This document shows positions 1 through 10,534 of a stretch of DNA of 64,000 nucleotides, piece after piece. The notes below the pieces were generated by a model. The model was not told the DNA's origin. It saw nothing but the letters and a program-made list of their open reading frames with translations, and searched no databases. Numbering within the stretch: position 1 is the stretch's first letter; every line of letters starts with the position of its first letter. The position numbers and the translations under genes were made by a program. The stretch is from Lytechinus pictus (Eukaryota; Echinodermata; Echinoidea; Temnopleuroida; Toxopneustidae). The DNA lies in contig NC_087261.1 of NCBI RefSeq assembly GCF_037042905.1, forward strand, positions 20,909,117 to 20,973,116. Reading direction: 5' to 3'.

Positions 1-379
1 AATGGTAAACGGTTCATGTACTATTCCAGTATAATAACACCATGGAGCTATTCCATCTAGTAGTTTTATGATAGCACCCATAAATAATTGACTTCGGCCT
101 ATGCAGCAATAGACATTCAACAAAATCCCTGTTTTTTTAGAACTTAATCTAATTAAAACTTGCTAAAGAACAATTACAACCCGAACACACCAGGCTCATT
201 TTTACACAAGATTTGTATTTGTCTGGCGACAATTGCTTCGATGGAAACTCTGCACGTTAAGCCAATCCCAACTTAACAGCCAAAACTTAATAAAACCTAA
301 TCTCTGAACCAACAACTTCATTGCAATCCTAAATTTAACCTTTATGCCCATTGTATTAAGACAGGAGCTAGGTGTGTGT

Positions 380-397
380 GGGGGGGGGGGGGGGGGG
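380..397. repeat. poly(G) run in otherwise featureless DNA
   Basis: A run of about 17 G follows a short GT stretch. In the rest of 1-600 I see no gene, tRNA or recognisable element. Confidence 0.9.
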
Positions 398-603
398 TAG
401 AGGGCCCAAGCGAAATATTATTTTGTTTTATTCGACATTGGAAAGAGATTGAGTCAGGGCACCGTCATGACAACTAGATGTGAATATAGGAGCTGGGCGG
501 AACAAAGACCTGAACAAAACGGTGTTGCTAGGACAAAGCAAGATATTCTACTTTGTTTAGGCCTGTAGCTCATAGTTTTCTGTCATTAATGACGATGTAA
601 AAA

Positions 604-930
604 ATGTCATCAATAGATAAACAATTAAATTTGGAAATAATGATATGTCTTCTCTTGCTAAAGAGTGTTCGTTATTACGCTTTGGTACACAGGAATGAGT
701 TTGCCGAGTACAAGAAAACGAACAAGACATCAAAAACTATTGGACTTCGAGAGGTTAATTCAAAAGAAAATATGAGGTATGGAACTGACCATCAAATCAA
801 ACAAGAATCAAGTGAAGCCTATCAGAATCAAAAGATTGTGAAACAACAGCAGCACTTGACTTCTAAGAATCAAAAGCGATTTATTGATGACAATGAAGAG
901 TATTCATATGCGATTGAACACTATCCATAA
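604..930 (+). CDS. unassigned 108-aa ORF, doubtful
   Basis: An ATG-initiated ORF of 108 codons. Residues about 9-25 are hydrophobic and could act as a signal or anchor segment; the remainder is rich in K, Q and N with no cysteine pattern or family motif I recognise. No splice sites or neighbours support it, and an ORF of this size is expected by chance in AT-rich DNA. It could be a first exon or noise. Confidence 0.12.
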   Translation: MSSIDKQLNLEIMICLLLLKSVRYYALVHRNEFAEYKKTNKTSKTIGLREVNSKENMRYGTDHQIKQESSEAYQNQKIVKQQQHLTSKNQKRFIDDNEEYSYAIEHYP

Positions 931-1216
931 TGTCCGTAGCCATGGTAGCTGACGTCTGATTTCAAGTCATCCGATTGGCGAGTTTCGCTCGGCGATGAGG
1001 GCTTCTGTCAAGCCCGTTAGCATTGTTCCCATTTCGTTATATCAATTATACATTTTTTTCAATACCAAGAAGTACAATCCTTGATATAAAATATTGTATT
1101 TTTTTATTCAGATTCAGATATTTATATTGTCCTTAATGCAATCAAGTACAAATGGAAATTTAACTTGTTCGCAAAAAATAATTTGGAATGTTCTGATACA
1201 AATATGAACATAAACA

Positions 1217-1729
1217 TTATACAAAAAAAAAAAAAATAAGACATAGTCCGGGGAAAGGGGGTAATACTACTAAGTTATGGTTATTAAATGTACGAATTGA
1301 AACAGGATTAAAAAAATTTACAAAGCGTAAGGCCCTGCCTGAAGGTGATCTGAGACGTTTACCTGACCGAATCAAATTATGTTTGTGGAATGCATGATTT
1401 TCATTTATAGTCAGGATCTCTTTGTCATTTTCTAGGATTTTATATTTCTCTTCCAGGAAGCTCCCTTGTTCCTTTGTCATTTTAGAGGCTCGCGTTTCAG
1501 TTCTTTCGAGCTCTTGTATATGGATTAAAAAGAAGCATATCAGGAAATATGAATAATTATTAACAGGGCTTGTCATACGTATGCGTCGCTGAAAGCTCCG
1601 TATGGGTGAAAACAATGTTACCAGGCCCGGAAAATTGAGCTCAATAGAAACAACCAAGGTGCACTGTCCAAGATAGGCAAAGAAAAAAGCCAAGGAATAG
1701 ACATCCAAGACCAATGACCTGACCTTCAT
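1217..1729 (-). CDS. candidate secreted protein or first exons of a gene, unassigned
   Basis: A 170-aa minus-strand ORF starts MKVRSLVLDVYSLAFFFAYL, which reads as a signal peptide (basic n-region, long hydrophobic core). The middle (residues about 36-70) looks like a retained intron: a donor-like CTG/GTAACA near 1620 and a pyrimidine-rich acceptor near 1510 are in compatible phase. The last part is a charged, helical segment followed by SGKR near residue 123, which resembles a peptide-precursor amidation and cleavage site. The same bases (CAG/GTAAAC) could instead be a splice donor. No family was recognised; it may be a neuropeptide-like precursor, the coiled-coil start of a larger secreted protein, or chance. 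Confidence 0.25.
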   Translation of the reverse strand: MKVRSLVLDVYSLAFFFAYLGQCTLVVSIELNFPGLVTLFSPIRSFQRRIRMTSPVNNYSYFLICFFLIHIQELERTETRASKMTKEQGSFLEEKYKILENDKEILTINENHAFHKHNLIRSGKRLRSPSGRALRFVNFFNPVSIRTFNNHNLVVLPPFPGLCLIFFFFV

Positions 1730-1984
1730 GGTAATTATCCACGAGATCGTTATTATTTAGCATTGTTAATCAAAGTTCCACTCACATGATTTAAAGATAA
1801 TAATGATTTCAAAGTGACTTCGTGCAGAATCCAAAAATAAGGCCAAATTGTTTACAGGTTTAAATAAATAAAAAAAAAGTGTCAAAGGATATGGGAGACT
1901 TTGTGGCATCGCTGAGAAATAAGCAACACACCATGGTAATCCAGAGTCCAGACAGATGTCGGTTTTTTTTTACAATAATTATGC

Positions 1985-2731
1985 ACCATCACCAGTGGCG
2001 TACCGTTGATCCTGACATGGGGGGCACCAAGAAATATTTTGAGTCACTTAGTGGGCGCGCAAAGCGCGCTCAATTGCCAGGTATACTGACCTAATAGAGA
2101 CATTTTAAGGACTGTCATTAAACGGACATGTATCTCACTGATCAAAATATGCGAGCACAAGCTGAGAATTTTTGATATTCAGACCTAAAAGGAATATTAT
2201 GAGCAAATTTTCGTAATCATGATACGTACCTGTGTCGCTAATCTAACAATGCGAGCGCGAAGCGCGAGATGAAACTTTTGTATATATTGACCCCAAACAG
2301 GGACAATTTAAGGACTATTTCTTAGGAATTTATTAAGAGTATACATACTTCACCATAGTAATCTAATGCAAGTGCCAATCGATTGCTGATCTTGTTAGAA
2401 TTACACATTAAACACTTTTTTGTGGTCATTGTATTCATGATACATACGCCTCTCACTAATCAAATATTGCGGGCTGAAAATTCAGACCTGAAGCGGGGCA
2501 TTTTAAGGCTTGTTTGTACATGTTGTAGGAATCCAAGAAGACCACACGTATTTCACTAACCAAATGATGCGATCGCGAAGCGGGAGCTGAAAACCTTTGA
2601 TATTCAGATCAGAAAAAGGACACTTTAAGGACTGATCTGATTTTAGGAATCCATGGAGAGCAGACAAATCTCACCAATCCACGAATGGGGGGCACCCCCC
2701 CCCCCTCCATAGTTATGCCACTGACCGTCAC
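1985..2731. mobile_element. hAT-like non-autonomous element with 8-bp target duplication
   Basis: The termini are CAGTGGCGTAC (from 1993) and its inverted counterpart ending GCCACTG (2723). They are flanked by ACCATCAC (1985-1992) and ACCGTCAC (2724-2731), an 8-bp target-site duplication with one mismatch. CAGTGGCG-type ends with 8-bp duplications are typical of the hAT superfamily. There is no transposase. The interior is a degenerate tandem array whose units carry GC-rich variants of the mirror-symmetric core found at 22440-23890. A C-rich run lies just inside the right end. Confidence 0.8.
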
Positions 2732-3386
2732 ACAGGTTCTAAACTGTGCTAGCGATTTTTTTTTCAGCTTAGATTTCACAATTTCAAAAAGTTCAAATTA
2801 TGTAATTGTACCAGATATTGATCTACGATGATATATTAACATTAACTTTGGTAATACAGACTTTCATGAAATCAGTGTTTAAATTTCAGTGAAATCCTAG
2901 GTTTTGATTGGCTGAGAGGCACTGGCCTCTGACTTTTACTATGGTAATTGTCGGATCAAGACAACTTGTCAGTGCTGACAACTTTCATGAAACAGCCCCT
3001 GGTCTGGAAAGTCGATTCTACGAATTATTTATGAATAATAATATTAATATGCATTTATATAGCATAACTATTTATACATATTCTATTGCGCTGCAAGAGC
3101 TTCGCGGATGCTGTACATACTATTGGAATAGATAGGTTTTTAATTTTAATTTGAAACTATGTAAAGGTATGTAAAATTATGTAAATTATGTAAATTGTGT
3201 AAAGTTGTTGAACAAGATACTTCCAAGAATGTATTCAATCTGAATGTAAAGTTTTAAGATATCAACTGATAAATCTGCGCCTTTGGCACTCTGCAGAGTG
3301 GATTTGGCGCATTAAAAATGACATTTATTATTATTTATTATTATTATCATTAAATCTAGTAGTATACTTTTTTAAATTGTAAAATG
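2732..3386. other. non-coding interval
   Basis: No gene seen. It holds AT-rich sequence, short GTAAATTATG-like direct repeats near 3163-3205 and an ATT-rich stretch near 3327-3350. A short segment near 3090 resembles a dispersed repeat seen elsewhere in the window. Confidence 0.5.
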
Positions 3387-3663
3387 CCAGGGCCCTGTCT
3401 TACAAAGAGTTACATTTGATCCGATCAATCGTAACTATGGAAAGCCAGCAATGTCAGCATCTTATAAATGCATGTTTGTTCAAAATATTTTCTAGATATG
3501 TTTATTCATAAATTCATTGTTTTCTTGACAATTTTGAGTTTTCCCCCTTTGTTTACAAAGGACATTTTGCAAATTTCCTGTAGAAAAATTGTGACACGGA
3601 TGGATTTCCATAGAGTTGCGATTGATTGTATCAATCATAACTCTTTGTAAGACGGGGCCCTGG
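3387..3663. mobile_element. MITE with GGGCCC-type inverted ends, copy 1
   Basis: Begins CCAGGGCCCTGTCTTACAAA and ends with the inverse (TTTGTAAGACGGGGCCCTGG). The next internal segments also pair as inverted repeats (ATCCGATCAATCGTAACT against its complement). A diverged second copy lies at 7119-7387. No coding capacity. Confidence 0.7.
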
Positions 3664-4057
3664 AGAAGTTATTCGATCCACTTTGGAAAAGCATCCTTTA
3701 AAAAAATCAACCCAAACATGCCGTCCGCAGCGAGGAGGGGGCGAAATTTTGAAAATTTATATTTTTTTAAAATTCACCGAAAGGGTGCACGAAATCCTTC
3801 AATTTCACTCTTAAAAAAACGCAAAGTGCACAATGACAAGCTCGGTTACTTCGCTCCTTGGCTTTTTTAAGTGTTTATCTTCATGAGTTCTTTCAGTAAA
3901 ATCCAATCATCAGTAAAATCCAATCATATAAACTGACAAATAACTCCATAAATAATACGTCAAGGTACAAGTAAATTAAATTATTCATAAAAATATACAT
4001 GAATTTGTGAATCAATTAAACTGGTCCATTCAAATTTTCCAATTCACTGAAAGAAAC

Positions 4058-4265
4058 TTAAAGGGATGGTCCGGGCTGGAAATATGTATATCTTAATACA
4101 TAGAGTAGAATTCACTGAGCAAAATGCTGAACATTTCATCAAAATCGGATAACAAATAATAAAGTTATTGAAGTTTGAAATTAGCAATATTTTGTGAAAA
4201 CAGTCGTTATGAATATTCATAAGTGGGCTGATGATGTCACATCTCCACTTTCCGTTTTCTTATTT
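4058..4265 (+). mobile_element. one end of a TTAA-flanked MITE family
   Basis: Starts TTAAAGGGATGGTCCGGGCT and continues with sequence closely matching 53881-54130, ending near a conserved TGATGATGTCACAT motif. Only this terminus is present here; the opposite end is replaced by the inverted repeat starting near 4268. Confidence 0.6.
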
Positions 4266-4267
4266 TT

Positions 4268-5318
4268 TCAGCCAAAAATTAGGTTTCATTATCTTGTGGT
4301 TCTTGGATATTAGACGACACTATTTGAACAGTAGCAAGCGGCTTTCATATAGCTTGCTTTTATTCTTCTAAATTGGAGTTTACGGATATTTGCGAAATGT
4401 ATCTTATTAAATAAAAGAGAATGTCATTTATCCATAGGGGCTATATCGTATACAATGTACTGTACATACTACATGTACACTGCATACATGTATATCCTGC
4501 ATTGACCAATATAACAAGACCTGTATATAAACTATAGTGTCATAGAAATGAGCTCCTGAGGTTTAGAATTAGATTGAGAATTAGAATTTGATTACTTGTC
4601 AGCTGATGTACATGATGTCACCCGAAGTAACATAAATTGCACATAAACATCACATATACAGTACGTACATCACATTTTTAGACATATCTTTTTGATTTGG
4701 AGGTTATTTTTACCTGGATGTTGTGTCTACCGTATGTTTATGGGGTCAGGTAACTACCATGGTAATGCTGATCAACAGCCAATCAGAATCAAGGATTCCA
4801 TGCAAGTTACCATGGGATGGCAAAGTTACCATAATTGCAACTTTTATGCAATGGGGCCCAAAATAGCTACAGTGTAAATGCCATAATGTAGGGTTGACTA
4901 TAATCCATTGTATCTCATCTCTCCGCCCGATGAATTAGCACATTTGACATAACATGTCTTCAATTTCTGAGACAAAACATATCTTCAATTTCTGAGGCAT
5001 CTAATTCTAAACCTAAGAGCTCATTTCTAAGACATTATTATTTATATGCAGACCTTGTTATAAGTCATGATGGTCAATGCATGGACATATATGTGTATGC
5101 AGTGCAGTATGTACAGTACATTGTATACTGTGTAGCCCCTATGGATAAATTACATTTTTTTATTTAATAAGATATATATTTCGCAAATATCCATAAAACC
5201 CAAAGTAGAGGAATAAAAGTAATATAGCTATATAAAGCTGCTTGCTATTGTTGAACTCGTATCGTTTAATATGCAAGAACCACAAGACGATGAAACTTAC
5301 TTGTTGGCTGAAAAAGGG
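4268..5318. repeat. long imperfect inverted repeat, arms of about 310 bp
   Basis: The left arm (about 4268-4577) and right arm (about 4998-5318) are reverse complements at roughly 80 percent by eye, sharing blocks such as TATCCATAGGGGCTA and ACAATGTACTGTACATACT. The roughly 420-bp spacer holds repeated TTACCATGG-type motifs. This is probably a foldback or composite MITE. I see no gene. Confidence 0.75.
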
Positions 5319-6097
5319 CTCTAAAAATTGGTAAATTTAGGTCAAATCAGCTTTTAACTCTACAAATAATGGTTTAAAAGTACTTATTTTAGGAAAAACA
5401 AATTGCCTGCCCCTAAATACATTTGAATAGACACCCAAACCAGAGAAAAAGACCACCAAATGAAGAAGTTGTGGCCAAAAATGTGATTTTGGGGGATTTT
5501 TGCGGCCATTTTGGATTTTGGCCCGGCACACTTTTTTCTCGGACCAGAGACAAAAAATATTGTCATTTCATGTTGAGATACATTACAAGGAATAAAAAAA
5601 AACTGTTGCCATAACAAAATTACAAAAAAAGTATTTTTGACCCATGTATAGCCCACTCCTAATATTATCAGTATTTTCAAGATGTCGTTCTTAGTTAATT
5701 TGATTTATTGATATTTGATTATACGTCAAACGAGTGTCTGTTTGCATTTTGTTTGCTGCTAAGTTTGTTAATGTTTCGTTTTACATTCAAATCCTAATGT
5801 GAATCTTAATGCCGTAACATTCTGTACATACGTTATGCATTTTGTAAATATGTTTATTGCTATTCAGGGCCCAATGGATAGCCTGGAGGCGTCTGGGGAG
5901 TGAAAGTAATATACTGTACGTGTGACCATACGTACAGTATGGAAGACCACTACTTATTGGTGAATGGGCTACCCTGTCAAAATATAAGAAATAAATAAAT
6001 CAAATGCCTATTTTGCGAGCAAGCTCTTAAGAACACTATACTAATGCATCAAATCAAGAGTCAAATGCAAAATAGATGTAGAACTGCATGACTAGAT
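5319..6097. other. non-coding interval with a dispersed repeat fragment
   Basis: No credible gene. About 5955-5980 (TTGGTGAATGGGCTACCCTG) is the reverse complement of a block at 56298-56320, so it belongs to a dispersed repeat, probably a SINE tail. Confidence 0.5.
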
Positions 6098-6667
6098 ATG
6101 GAAAACGAGTTTGCGAGACGGATTGCAAAGACACTCACCAGCACGGTCGGTAATTCCATATTGGATTGGTCGTGGATTGGCCATTCCCCTGGAAGATCCC
6201 CGTTGCGTCAACAGCAAGCTCATCTTGCTATTGCTAATCATAGCATGCCAATGTCTTCAAATAAACAATCAATATCATGGCGATGTTCGAACCTTTTTAC
6301 ACCTATGAATTCCAAAGGTGATCAGATATTGCGTTCACTTCGAGCGCAAACGCTCGAGTCCATTTTCAGTCCTGGACAATCCGGTACAGGTATCAGCAAG
6401 AAATTTAATCCAGCATCAAATGAACAAGGTGCATATAGATTCACACAAAAAAGTGTTCAAGTATTTGTAAAGGAAATTGGTCTTAACTGTGATTTTAGAG
6501 AGAGCAGACCACATAAGCATGCCTCTCCTGCAAAATTCGGGGCAACAATGGCTGCCTCTCCGTATAAGAATACAACTAAACGCTTGAATTGTTCGGCCTC
6601 CTATTGTTACGGAGTTATGCGCGCATTCTCTGATGAATGTAGATCGCGCGATGTTATTTGTACGTGA
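6098..6667 (+). CDS. unassigned 189-aa ORF
   Basis: The ORF starts at ATG 6098 and stops at 6667. It is longer than most random ORFs here and lies in a patch somewhat richer in GC. The product is rich in S, N, R and K, has no signal peptide or membrane segment, and matches no family I know. No intron signals or conserved motifs were found. It ends about 100 bp before a hAT-like MITE. It could be a lineage-specific gene, a decayed exon or chance. Confidence 0.2.
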   Translation: MENEFARRIAKTLTSTVGNSILDWSWIGHSPGRSPLRQQQAHLAIANHSMPMSSNKQSISWRCSNLFTPMNSKGDQILRSLRAQTLESIFSPGQSGTGISKKFNPASNEQGAYRFTQKSVQVFVKEIGLNCDFRESRPHKHASPAKFGATMAASPYKNTTKRLNCSASYCYGVMRAFSDECRSRDVICT

Positions 6668-6754
6668 TGATATGTGATGTTACCGGCTGCGTGCCGGTAA
6701 ACAAAGCTAAATCTCGTCAATTACCAGAAATCTATTTCAATTCACCCATAAGAC

Positions 6755-7068
6755 ATTTTATTCACTGGCGGATCCAGGGGAGGGGGGGGGGGGTGAGCCG
6801 ACCCGTGCACCCACCCCTTTGAGAGGCACAATTTAAATTTGTAAGGTAAAAAGTAAATATGCTGTTAAAACAGAAGTGTGCCCCTCCCCCCTTATGAGAG
6901 TGAAGACGATTTTATTTATTTTTTTTTTGCTTGTCCAATTTTTTTTCGTGGACGAAATGCCATTATTTTTGGTTACAAACTTTGTTTTTGCTTGTCAAAT
7001 TTTTCCTAGGGAAAATGTGCCCCCTTCCCCTCGCTTTGGAAAATCCTGGATCCGCCCCGGATTTTATT
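6755..7068. mobile_element. hAT-like MITE with perfect 8-bp target duplication
   Basis: A 298-bp element (6763-7060) with ends CACTGGCGGATCCAGG and CCTGGATCCGCCCCGG, flanked on both sides by ATTTTATT (6755-6762 and 7061-7068). A long G run sits just inside the left end. Same family as 16623-16858 and 49899-50095. Confidence 0.88.
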
Positions 7069-7118
7069 GCATCATCATCCTACAATATCGCATAAACGAT
7101 TATGACCATTATATTATC

Positions 7119-7387
7119 TGGGCCCCGAGTTGCGATTGATCTGATCAATCACAACTATGGAAAGCCAGCAACGTCAACACCTAAAAAGCATGTTTGTTAA
7201 AAATATTTCCTACATATTACGTTGTATATTCATACATTCATTGTTTTCTTGAAAATTTTGTATGCTTCTCTTTGTTTACAAAATATATTGCGCAAACTTC
7301 CTGTATAAACAATTATGACGTTGATGAATTTCCATACAGTTAAGGTTGATCGGATCAATCGTAACTATTTGTAAGACAGGGTCCTGG
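7119..7387. mobile_element. MITE with GGGCCC-type inverted ends, copy 2
   Basis: A diverged copy of 3387-3663: a shared internal block (AACTATGGAAAGCCAGCAA) and inverted ends around GATTGATCTGATCAATC and GATCGGATCAATCGTAACTA, finishing GTAAGACAGGGTCCTGG. Confidence 0.65.
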
Positions 7388-7419
7388 TCAGATAGCTATT
7401 ATTGTTGCATTGCTGCCCG

Positions 7420-7421
<2 letters not shown>

Positions 7422-7456
<35 letters not shown>

Positions 7457-7468
7457 GGGGGGGGGGGG
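7422..7468. repeat. compound homopolymer: about 34 T then 13 G
   Basis: An uninterrupted T run passes directly into a G run. The same arrangement (or its complement) recurs at about 10219-10247, 15456-15501, 15667-15698 and 25713-25731. Confidence 0.9.
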
Positions 7469-8088
7469 TTCTCGTCTCACGTGAACGAAGTTCGCAAGAG
7501 ACCCCTGTTGCCTATGATCACTGTTCCTGTTTATCTATCAGTCTGTTACAAAAGTGTGAAAGTTTTTGTTCAACTTGCTCTCATTTCTTTATTTCTGCAT
7601 CGATTATGTTCATACTTGGTACATGTGATCCTTTCATTAATTTTGTGTAATTATTTATTTCCAGAATATCAATCCGCTAAAAACCTAGTGGAACACGAGC
7701 AATCAAGTATTTCGTCCCCAGAAATTGATATGATGACACGATGGTGGATGAATATGGTTTCGCTCGTTGTGAAATGATAACTGATATTCCACTATAGTAT
7801 AGCAATATCCTCAATGTATATAGAACACAAATAAAATTAGTCATGATATTGGTTATAAAGGATGTATTTATATAATCGTAATGAAGAGTGAAAATACTTG
7901 TTTGAATCATCACAATATAGTCCTCAGAATCAATATCACATTTTGCAAGTGATATCATCGCCTTGCTATGTCAGAAATTATATTTGAAAATAATGCAAAT
8001 ACGCTAACAGATAATGTTTGCCAATGAGATTTAGAGATAAACATAAACAATATGAGATAGCAGCATATGCTACAGAATGTTTGATTTG

Positions 8089-8092
8089 TATA

Positions 8093-8144
<52 letters not shown>

Positions 8145-8165
8145 AATATTTATATATATATATTC
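8089..8165. repeat. TA microsatellite
   Basis: A nearly pure TA tract with small interruptions at both edges. The surrounding 7500-8960 holds no credible gene. Confidence 0.95.
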
Positions 8166-8869
8166 ATGTATGTATACAACTAGTTAACGAATTGTCACTA
8201 GACTCACGTTTTAATATATTTGTTACATCCGGCCAATTTCACTTTCCCTAACGTATTTGGAAAATATTTTTCAGTTAACAAATTTTTTATGAGCCAAATG
8301 ATAATTCGGGAAAACAAAAATACACCCACAAAATTGTGTCCAAAGGGGACCCAAGAAAATTAGTATCTAATAGATTAAGCTTTGGTTGTTGTTGTTGTTG
8401 CATCCAAAGAAACTTCCGAAATCAAAGATGAGCAGGGACTCATTTCTAAGTTCTAACCAACTCCGACTCTTGTATTGCATGTGATCACAATTCACATATG
8501 TGCAATTCCATAAAATATGGACATCCGACCCCATATATGTGGGACCTTCACAAAATTGTCTGTTTCTGATTTCTTGTTCTCTGTAATGCTCTCAAAGGAC
8601 CATGACTTGGTCAGTTTGTGAAGTGAAGTAGGAATTGAGAAAAAATGGAGTTGGACGTACAACAATTTTGAATATTTTATGGAAGGCCATATTGAAACAA
8701 TCTTGATTATAACGAACATCGTTGGAGAGTAGAATATCTCTACACAATACAGTGATGTAGTGTACAATAAGATATAAAGGATTTTTTTTCGTGAAGACCA
8801 CTAAAGTTAAAAAAAATGTGATAATTATGAAATAGTTCTCATTCGTTCTCATCGTTTATACCTTCTAAT

Positions 8870-8986
8870 TCTTATGCATATTCCGATTGATATTGTACTT
8901 TAAATTTGACTATGTATTGTAACTTTGATTTAGTTGTGCTTTGTGAACGGAAAATGAATAAAATCTAAATCTAAATCTAAATACGT
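8870..8986 (+). mobile_element. 3' end of a LINE-like element with CTAAAT tail
   Basis: AT-rich sequence ends GAATAAAATCTAAATCTAAAT, a short tandem tail of the kind that terminates CR1/L2-type non-LTR retrotransposons. No reverse-transcriptase reading frame is recognisable upstream, so this would be a heavily 5'-truncated or decayed copy. Confidence 0.35.
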
Positions 8987-9044
8987 GTAAGTGCCTCTCT
9001 GATCATAATGCTCTCCATGCAGATATCACCATCATATAAAATGT

Positions 9045-9728
9045 TTATACAGATGAGTCTTTGAGTTTGTTTTGATTACTTGTGGCAATCAAAAACCCTC
9101 GACTCTTTTTCGTTTTCGAGTCCAGTGTATTGATCAAAGGGAAGAGATCGGCGACTGTCACCCAAACATACGGATGATCATCCCGTGTATCCAAGAGCAG
9201 AAACCGATCTGTTTTCTCGTGGTACGCCGCCAACGGACTAAAGTGACCCCACTTTACTTTGGAAAAGTGGTAGAAATTAAGAATGACTCCCGATTGGTTG
9301 CTCGATAACGCTTCCTTTGCCAATCGACGGAATTCCTCGGCGTCGCTTTCGTTCCCGAGTTTCGTGACGACCGAAAGCCCTTGCAACTTCAACAACTGTT
9401 CAATCTCAGTGAGACTCGCACCTTGAAATCTCTTATCAAAATATTCCGCAGTTCCGAGCACTGACTGCGTCTCCTTGTGGTCAAAGATGTTGACTTCGGT
9501 GTAACGGATATCGGAAACGTCGCAATGGTCGTGCAACGAAGTGTCAGGGTATTTCCGTGCGAGGGCGTGGAAGCTCATGATGTGCGCAACAGATGTGAAA
9601 CCACAGAATCCATTTTTCAGCTGCTTGCTGGATAGTCGAATCAACAAGGTTTGCTTGATGGAAGATTCTCGTAATAATGCTTGACCTTCAGGGGAATCGA
9701 GTGAAACTTTCGGGATAATATCCAACAT
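9045..9728 (-). CDS. phytochelatin synthase-like protein (glutathione gamma-glutamylcysteinyltransferase family)
   Basis: An intact 227-aa minus-strand ORF from ATG at 9728. Seen: a catalytic-cysteine motif NGFCGFTS (Cys42), WGHFSPLAAYH (His162) and DRFLLLDTRDDHPYVWV (Asp180), then a closing SRGFLIA. These match the Cys/His/Asp triad of phytochelatin synthases (clan CA, family C83), which join gamma-Glu-Cys units from glutathione to make metal-binding phytochelatins, or cleave glutathione conjugates. There is no signal peptide or membrane segment, so it is probably cytosolic. At 227 aa it has only the catalytic domain and lacks the Cys-rich C-terminal extension of plant and nematode enzymes; it is the size of bacterial homologues. 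It is intronless and visibly GC-richer than the flanks. A possible 5'-UTR acceptor lies about 35 bp upstream. Inference: an active thiol peptidase or transpeptidase, possibly acquired horizontally. Confidence 0.85.
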   Translation of the reverse strand: MLDIIPKVSLDSPEGQALLRESSIKQTLLIRLSSKQLKNGFCGFTSVAHIMSFHALARKYPDTSLHDHCDVSDIRYTEVNIFDHKETQSVLGTAEYFDKRFQGASLTEIEQLLKLQGLSVVTKLGNESDAEEFRRLAKEALSSNQSGVILNFYHFSKVKWGHFSPLAAYHEKTDRFLLLDTRDDHPYVWVTVADLFPLINTLDSKTKKSRGFLIATSNQNKLKDSSV

Positions 9729-9880
9729 ATTGTTCTTTCAAGCTACTTGCACTTCCTATTTGAAAAAAAGAGCAAACACCAAACATAGAAACACGATTGT
9801 AAATAAATGAAGCTGATATAATGATGGCTGCAATCCTTTAACAATTAAACTACTCAAAATGAAATGACAAAAAAAAAATG
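9729..9880 (-). other. upstream flank of the phytochelatin-synthase gene
   Basis: In minus orientation a T-rich stretch followed by CAAATAG lies about 35 bp before the start codon and could be a splice acceptor for a 5'-UTR exon. No clear TATA box was found. Confidence 0.3.
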
Positions 9881-9884
9881 CTTT

Positions 9885-10100
9885 TAAAAGGTTGCCATAG
9901 GCTGAAAATAATCATTGTGATATGAAAATATTAAAATCAGACAAATACTGAAATTTCATCTAAATCGGACAAGGAATAGCTGAAATTTTGCATCATTTTA
10001 GTGAAAAATTTCATATCCATGAGCAAGCTGATGATGCAATATCCCCACTTAAATTTTTGATTTTTTTTTCAAGTTATGTCCTCCAAGAATGAATAAAATG
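9885..10100. mobile_element. MITE fragment related to the 4058 and 53881 families
   Basis: Contains GGCTGAAAATAAT, then the family's AAATCGGACAAGG block and the terminal-half TGATGATGCAATATCCCCACTT motif. Only one half is present. Confidence 0.5.
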
Positions 10101-10189
10101 GTCTGGCTTGTGATTTAAAATCTAAGATCAGATTCATTGTTGTAATACCCTACTGGAAAGGTCACAGTGTCCCACAGCACTTGCGTGAA

Positions 10190-10275
10190 GACGGGGGGAG
10201 GGGGGGGGGGGGGGCTTGCCCCCCCCCCCCAAAAAAAAAAAAAAAAATCACGACCAAAAGAAAAAAAAGAAAGAG
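10190..10275. repeat. G-run, C-run and A-run cluster
   Basis: A G tract near 10194-10214, then about 10 C passing into about 17 A, then AAAG-rich sequence. Low complexity; no gene. Confidence 0.85.
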
Positions 10276-10534
10276 AGAAGGGTGAAATATAATAATAGTT
10301 TTAGTTGTTGAATATTGTGTCAAAATCTTTAAAAAATATTTATATTTTTGAAATAAAAATGTTGAAATTTTTGCTCGTTCGCTTTGCTCCTTCGAATTTT
10401 TGTTTTAGTAATTTTATGCGATACGCCATATCTAGCCCCCTAATATTTTTTGGCTCATTAGGACACTGTTCCACAGTGTGTTCGGAGTGTTGACACAATG
10501 TGAAATCACCTTCACATCGTTGAATTTGAGCACC

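Noticed and set aside
8492-8852. Minus-strand ORFs possibly from a LINE C-terminal zinc knuckle
   Set aside because: A short Cys/His pattern appears only when frames are mixed, and it runs opposite to the nearby LINE tail.
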